Assembly (NCBI GenBank): GCA_027622795.1 | Contig: JAQBZA010000190.1 | Coordinates: forward strand, 1-6,535 | Length of the DNA: 6,535 nt | Source of the DNA: Planctomycetota bacterium | GTDB lineage: Bacteria; Planctomycetota; Planctomycetia; Pirellulales; UBA1268 | Reading direction: 5' to 3' | Shown here: positions 4,455 to 6,535 of the stretch, in pieces | Numbering within the stretch: the stretch's first letter is position 1 | Layout: each line of letters begins with the position of its first letter | Notes under the pieces: generated by a model | Databases searched by the model: none | What the model was told of the DNA's origin: nothing | The model's input: only the letters and a program-made list of their open reading frames with translations | Translations under genes and position numbers: made by a program

Positions 4455-6535
4455 TCAGTCCGGTCCTTTCTCGTGCAGCGGTGCGTGGCGAAGTGATTCA
4501 GGCAGGTCGTTCCCGGCCTCAATGAACGAGACAAGGTCGTTGATCTCGTCACGAGTGAGCACGTTGAGCAGGCCGGCCGGCATGGCCGACACCGTGCTCG
4601 GCACCTGCTCGTCGATCTCGCCCTTCTTCATCACGGTGACCTGATCCGGCGTGAGCAGGTTGGTGGCCACGCGATAGGCGTCGGGCGTCTCTTCAAGCAC
4701 CACGCCCGATACGATCCGGCCACTGTCGAGCACGAACTGCATCGTGCGATACTTTTCGTGGATCGACTTTGACGGCTCAAGCATCTGCTCGAGAAGGTCG
4801 CGGCCCCGATACTTCTTCACGCTTTCGGCCAGGTTCGGGCCCAGGTTCACGCCATGTCCGGCAGCGACATGGCACTGCGTGCACTGCGCCTTCGCGAAGG
4901 CATGCATGCCCCGTGTGAGGGCCGCCTCGTCACCGGAGGTGCTCACGCTGGGAAAGTCGTCGAGTGTCCAGGCCTTTACAATCGTCGGCTGGCAGGCGGC
5001 CAACAGTTCCTCGATCTCGGCTGCGTCCTTGGCCACCACCATCTGCCCGTTCATCACGATCCAGTGGCCGGGGAACGTGCAGACGTACGGATAGACGCCC
5101 GGCTCCGATGGGGCGGTGAACCGCAGCACGTGGGCCTGCGCCTTGCGGGTGGGGCCGATCATTGGCGTCGCCGCGATGATCAGCTCGTGCTTGGATTCAG
5201 GGATGAAGTCGCCGGAGGCATTTTTTGGATCCTTCGCCATGTCGTTGGCCGCCATTCCCACCTCGGCGAGGGCTCCCGGCCTCACGACCACGAGGTTGTG
5301 ATCGGTGGCGTCGGGATTTGTGAAGACGAGCTTCACCGGCTGGCCTGGCAGCACGGCAAACTGTCGTGTCGTGAACAGCATTCGCTCTGGCTCGCAGGAG
5401 ATCCGCACTTCGCTCACGCCCGGCTGCTGGTCAAACTTTCGTTCCGCGGCGGTTGGCTTGGGCTCGGTGATCTTCAGGCTTCGCTGAGTGCGTCTGAGAA
5501 TCCCAGGCACCGGCGAGCGAGGATCGCGTTCCCAGTGACGGCGAAGCGTGTGCGATTCAAGCGCACAGGTTGCCGCGTAGGCAAGATGGCCGGCCAGCGG
5601 ACGACGGCAGATTTCAAGCACGGCATCGAGCGCCGCCTTTGTGCCGATCCAGCTGGCTGTGATCGCCGCCTCCAGGCGGACAAGCCCCGCGGCATCGGTG
5701 GCGGCTCGCATCAGGAGTTCGTCATGATCCGGTATCGCATCGTGCCAGAACCGCAGCTGGCGAATCGCCGCGGCGCGGGCGTGATGGTCTGACGAGCCAG
5801 CCAGATCAAGGAGCAGGCTCGGCTGTGGCTGGCCAAGCGTGGACAGCGCCCACATGGCCTCGGCCTTGTTTCGCAGATGGCGGGAGTCGGCTGGGTCGAG
5901 TCCCGTGGCCCATGTCTCGACGGCTGCGACCGCGGCCTGACGATCGCGGAGGGCGAGTTCGCGGGTGGCGAGATAGCGGACACGAAATTCCGCATGGCTC
6001 AGGAGTTCAGTCAGCGCGGCTTCGCTCGCATTGGCAATCGCCGGCAGCGCGACAGGCGAATGCCCCTTCGGCACGATCCGCCAGATGCGGCCTGACTCAC
6101 GGTCGCGGCGGGTATCGCGGAGCGAGTATTGCGCATGGCCCTTCACCGGGTTGTGCCAGTCGACCACGAACAGATCCCCTCGGGGACCGAAGTGGCAGTC
6201 GACCGGGATGAAACTCAGGTTGGTGGAGAAGAGCAGGTCGCCGACATACTGCTCGTTGTAGCCGGAGTCGGTCTCGAGCCAGTTGTGGATCTCGAGGCGG
6301 TTGGTCGGCTTGTAGCGGGCCTTGATGAAGCCTCCCTGAAGGGCCTCAGGAAAGCCCGATGCATCCACGAAGGCCTGACCGCAGGTGCCCGAATAGGCCT
6401 GCAGTCCGGTGGGCGGTCGATGCTGCTGCGGGTAGGGCGGGTCGAGGGAGTGAAACGCCTCCGCGAAGATCGGGTGGCTGGCCACATGGTTACCCCAGGG
6501 ATCGTAGGTCACGCCCCACGGATTGGTGCTCGGAT
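4455..6535 (-). CDS. PVC-type multidomain redox protein: dehydrogenase propeller end, HEAT repeats, azurin-like copper domain, cytochrome c domain (5' partial)
   Basis: The frame is open to the right edge (first residues P-S-T-N-P-W-G), so the true start lies outside; the GTG at 6512 is internal. Numbering from that GTG: 1-150 is the end of the 'Pirellula/Verrucomicrobium' membrane-bound dehydrogenase-type propeller (YDPWGN, GDLLFSTNLSFIPVDCHFGP, DLFVVDWHNPVKGH, GRIWRIVPKG). Residues 160-330 are alpha-helical HEAT-like repeats. Residues 370-495 form an azurin/plastocyanin-like cupredoxin with full type 1 copper ligands H405 (DHNL), C478, H483 and M487 in azurin spacing C-x4-H-x3-M. Residues 535-670 form a planctomycete heme domain with CTQCH (544-548), GPNL and SAMPAGL (M644 likely axial ligand). 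A periplasmic enzyme oxidising an unknown substrate and passing electrons through copper and heme is inferred; the substrate is unknown. Followed at 3 nt by the ABA4-like gene. Confidence 0.9.
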   Translation of the reverse strand, partial: PSTNPWGVTYDPWGNHVASHPIFAEAFHSLDPPYPQQHRPPTGLQAYSGTCGQAFVDASGFPEALQGGFIKARYKPTNRLEIHNWLETDSGYNEQYVGDLLFSTNLSFIPVDCHFGPRGDLFVVDWHNPVKGHAQYSLRDTRRDRESGRIWRIVPKGHSPVALPAIANASEAALTELLSHAEFRVRYLATRELALRDRQAAVAAVETWATGLDPADSRHLRNKAEAMWALSTLGQPQPSLLLDLAGSSDHHARAAAIRQLRFWHDAIPDHDELLMRAATDAAGLVRLEAAITASWIGTKAALDAVLEICRRPLAGHLAYAATCALESHTLRRHWERDPRSPVPGILRRTQRSLKITEPKPTAAERKFDQQPGVSEVRISCEPERMLFTTRQFAVLPGQPVKLVFTNPDATDHNLVVVRPGALAEVGMAANDMAKDPKNASGDFIPESKHELIIAATPMIGPTRKAQAHVLRFTAPSEPGVYPYVCTFPGHWIVMNGQMVVAKDAAEIEELLAACQPTIVKAWTLDDFPSVSTSGDEAALTRGMHAFAKAQCTQCHVAAGHGVNLGPNLAESVKKYRGRDLLEQMLEPSKSIHEKYRTMQFVLDSGRIVSGVVLEETPDAYRVATNLLTPDQVTVMKKGEIDEQVPSTVSAMPAGLLNVLTRDEINDLVSFIEAGNDLPESLRHAPLHEKGPD

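Noticed and set aside
4854..5792. Long plus-strand open frame (312 codons) opposite the copper/heme protein
   Set aside because: It lies opposite conserved cupredoxin, heme and HEAT sequence on the minus strand; its own translation shows no recognisable domain. Long antisense frames are expected at this GC content.

Overview
The window looks like a piece of a Planctomycetota chromosome (Pirellula-like), GC-rich and mostly coding. Three features point there: a prepilin-type signal joined to a DUF1559 protein, followed by a small carboxypeptidase-regulatory-like lipoprotein; a multidomain dehydrogenase/HEAT/cytochrome c protein of the 'Pirellula/Verrucomicrobium' (PVC) type; and a Tat-signal TIM-barrel 'sugar phosphate isomerase/epimerase'. 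These rest on motif recognition; no search was run.

Layout. (1) 1-1243, minus strand: N-terminal and middle part of an exported YVTN-type beta-propeller protein that enters a c-type cytochrome domain exactly at the left window edge. Its reading frame is broken once, near 971-976. (2) 1244-1322: short divergent promoter region. (3) 1323-2396, plus strand: Tat-signal xylose-isomerase-like TIM barrel, the only plus-strand gene. (4) 2397-2488: convergent spacer with no convincing terminator. (5) 3862 down to 2489, minus strand: a two-gene unit, DUF1559 pseudopilin-like protein then lipoprotein, 9 nt apart, with the second Shine-Dalgarno overlapping the first stop. (6) 3863-3989: intergenic region with a candidate promoter overlaid by small palindromes. 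(7) 6535 down to 3990, minus strand: a two-gene unit, a large PVC-type redox protein (5' end outside the window) and, 3 nt behind its stop, a four-helix ABA4-like (DUF4281) membrane protein.

How the genes fit together. Most products carry export, lipoprotein or membrane signals, so this is a cell-envelope neighbourhood. The two edge genes are both probable periplasmic redox proteins (propeller plus cytochrome c; dehydrogenase plus HEAT plus azurin-like copper domain plus cytochrome c). Whether they share a pathway cannot be decided from this window. I see no RNA genes, mobile elements, CRISPR, defence modules or phage genes. I do not think the window shows a wholly new system; the most distinctive items are the copper-plus-heme architecture of the right-edge protein, its close coupling to an ABA4-like gene, and the frameshift in the left-edge gene.
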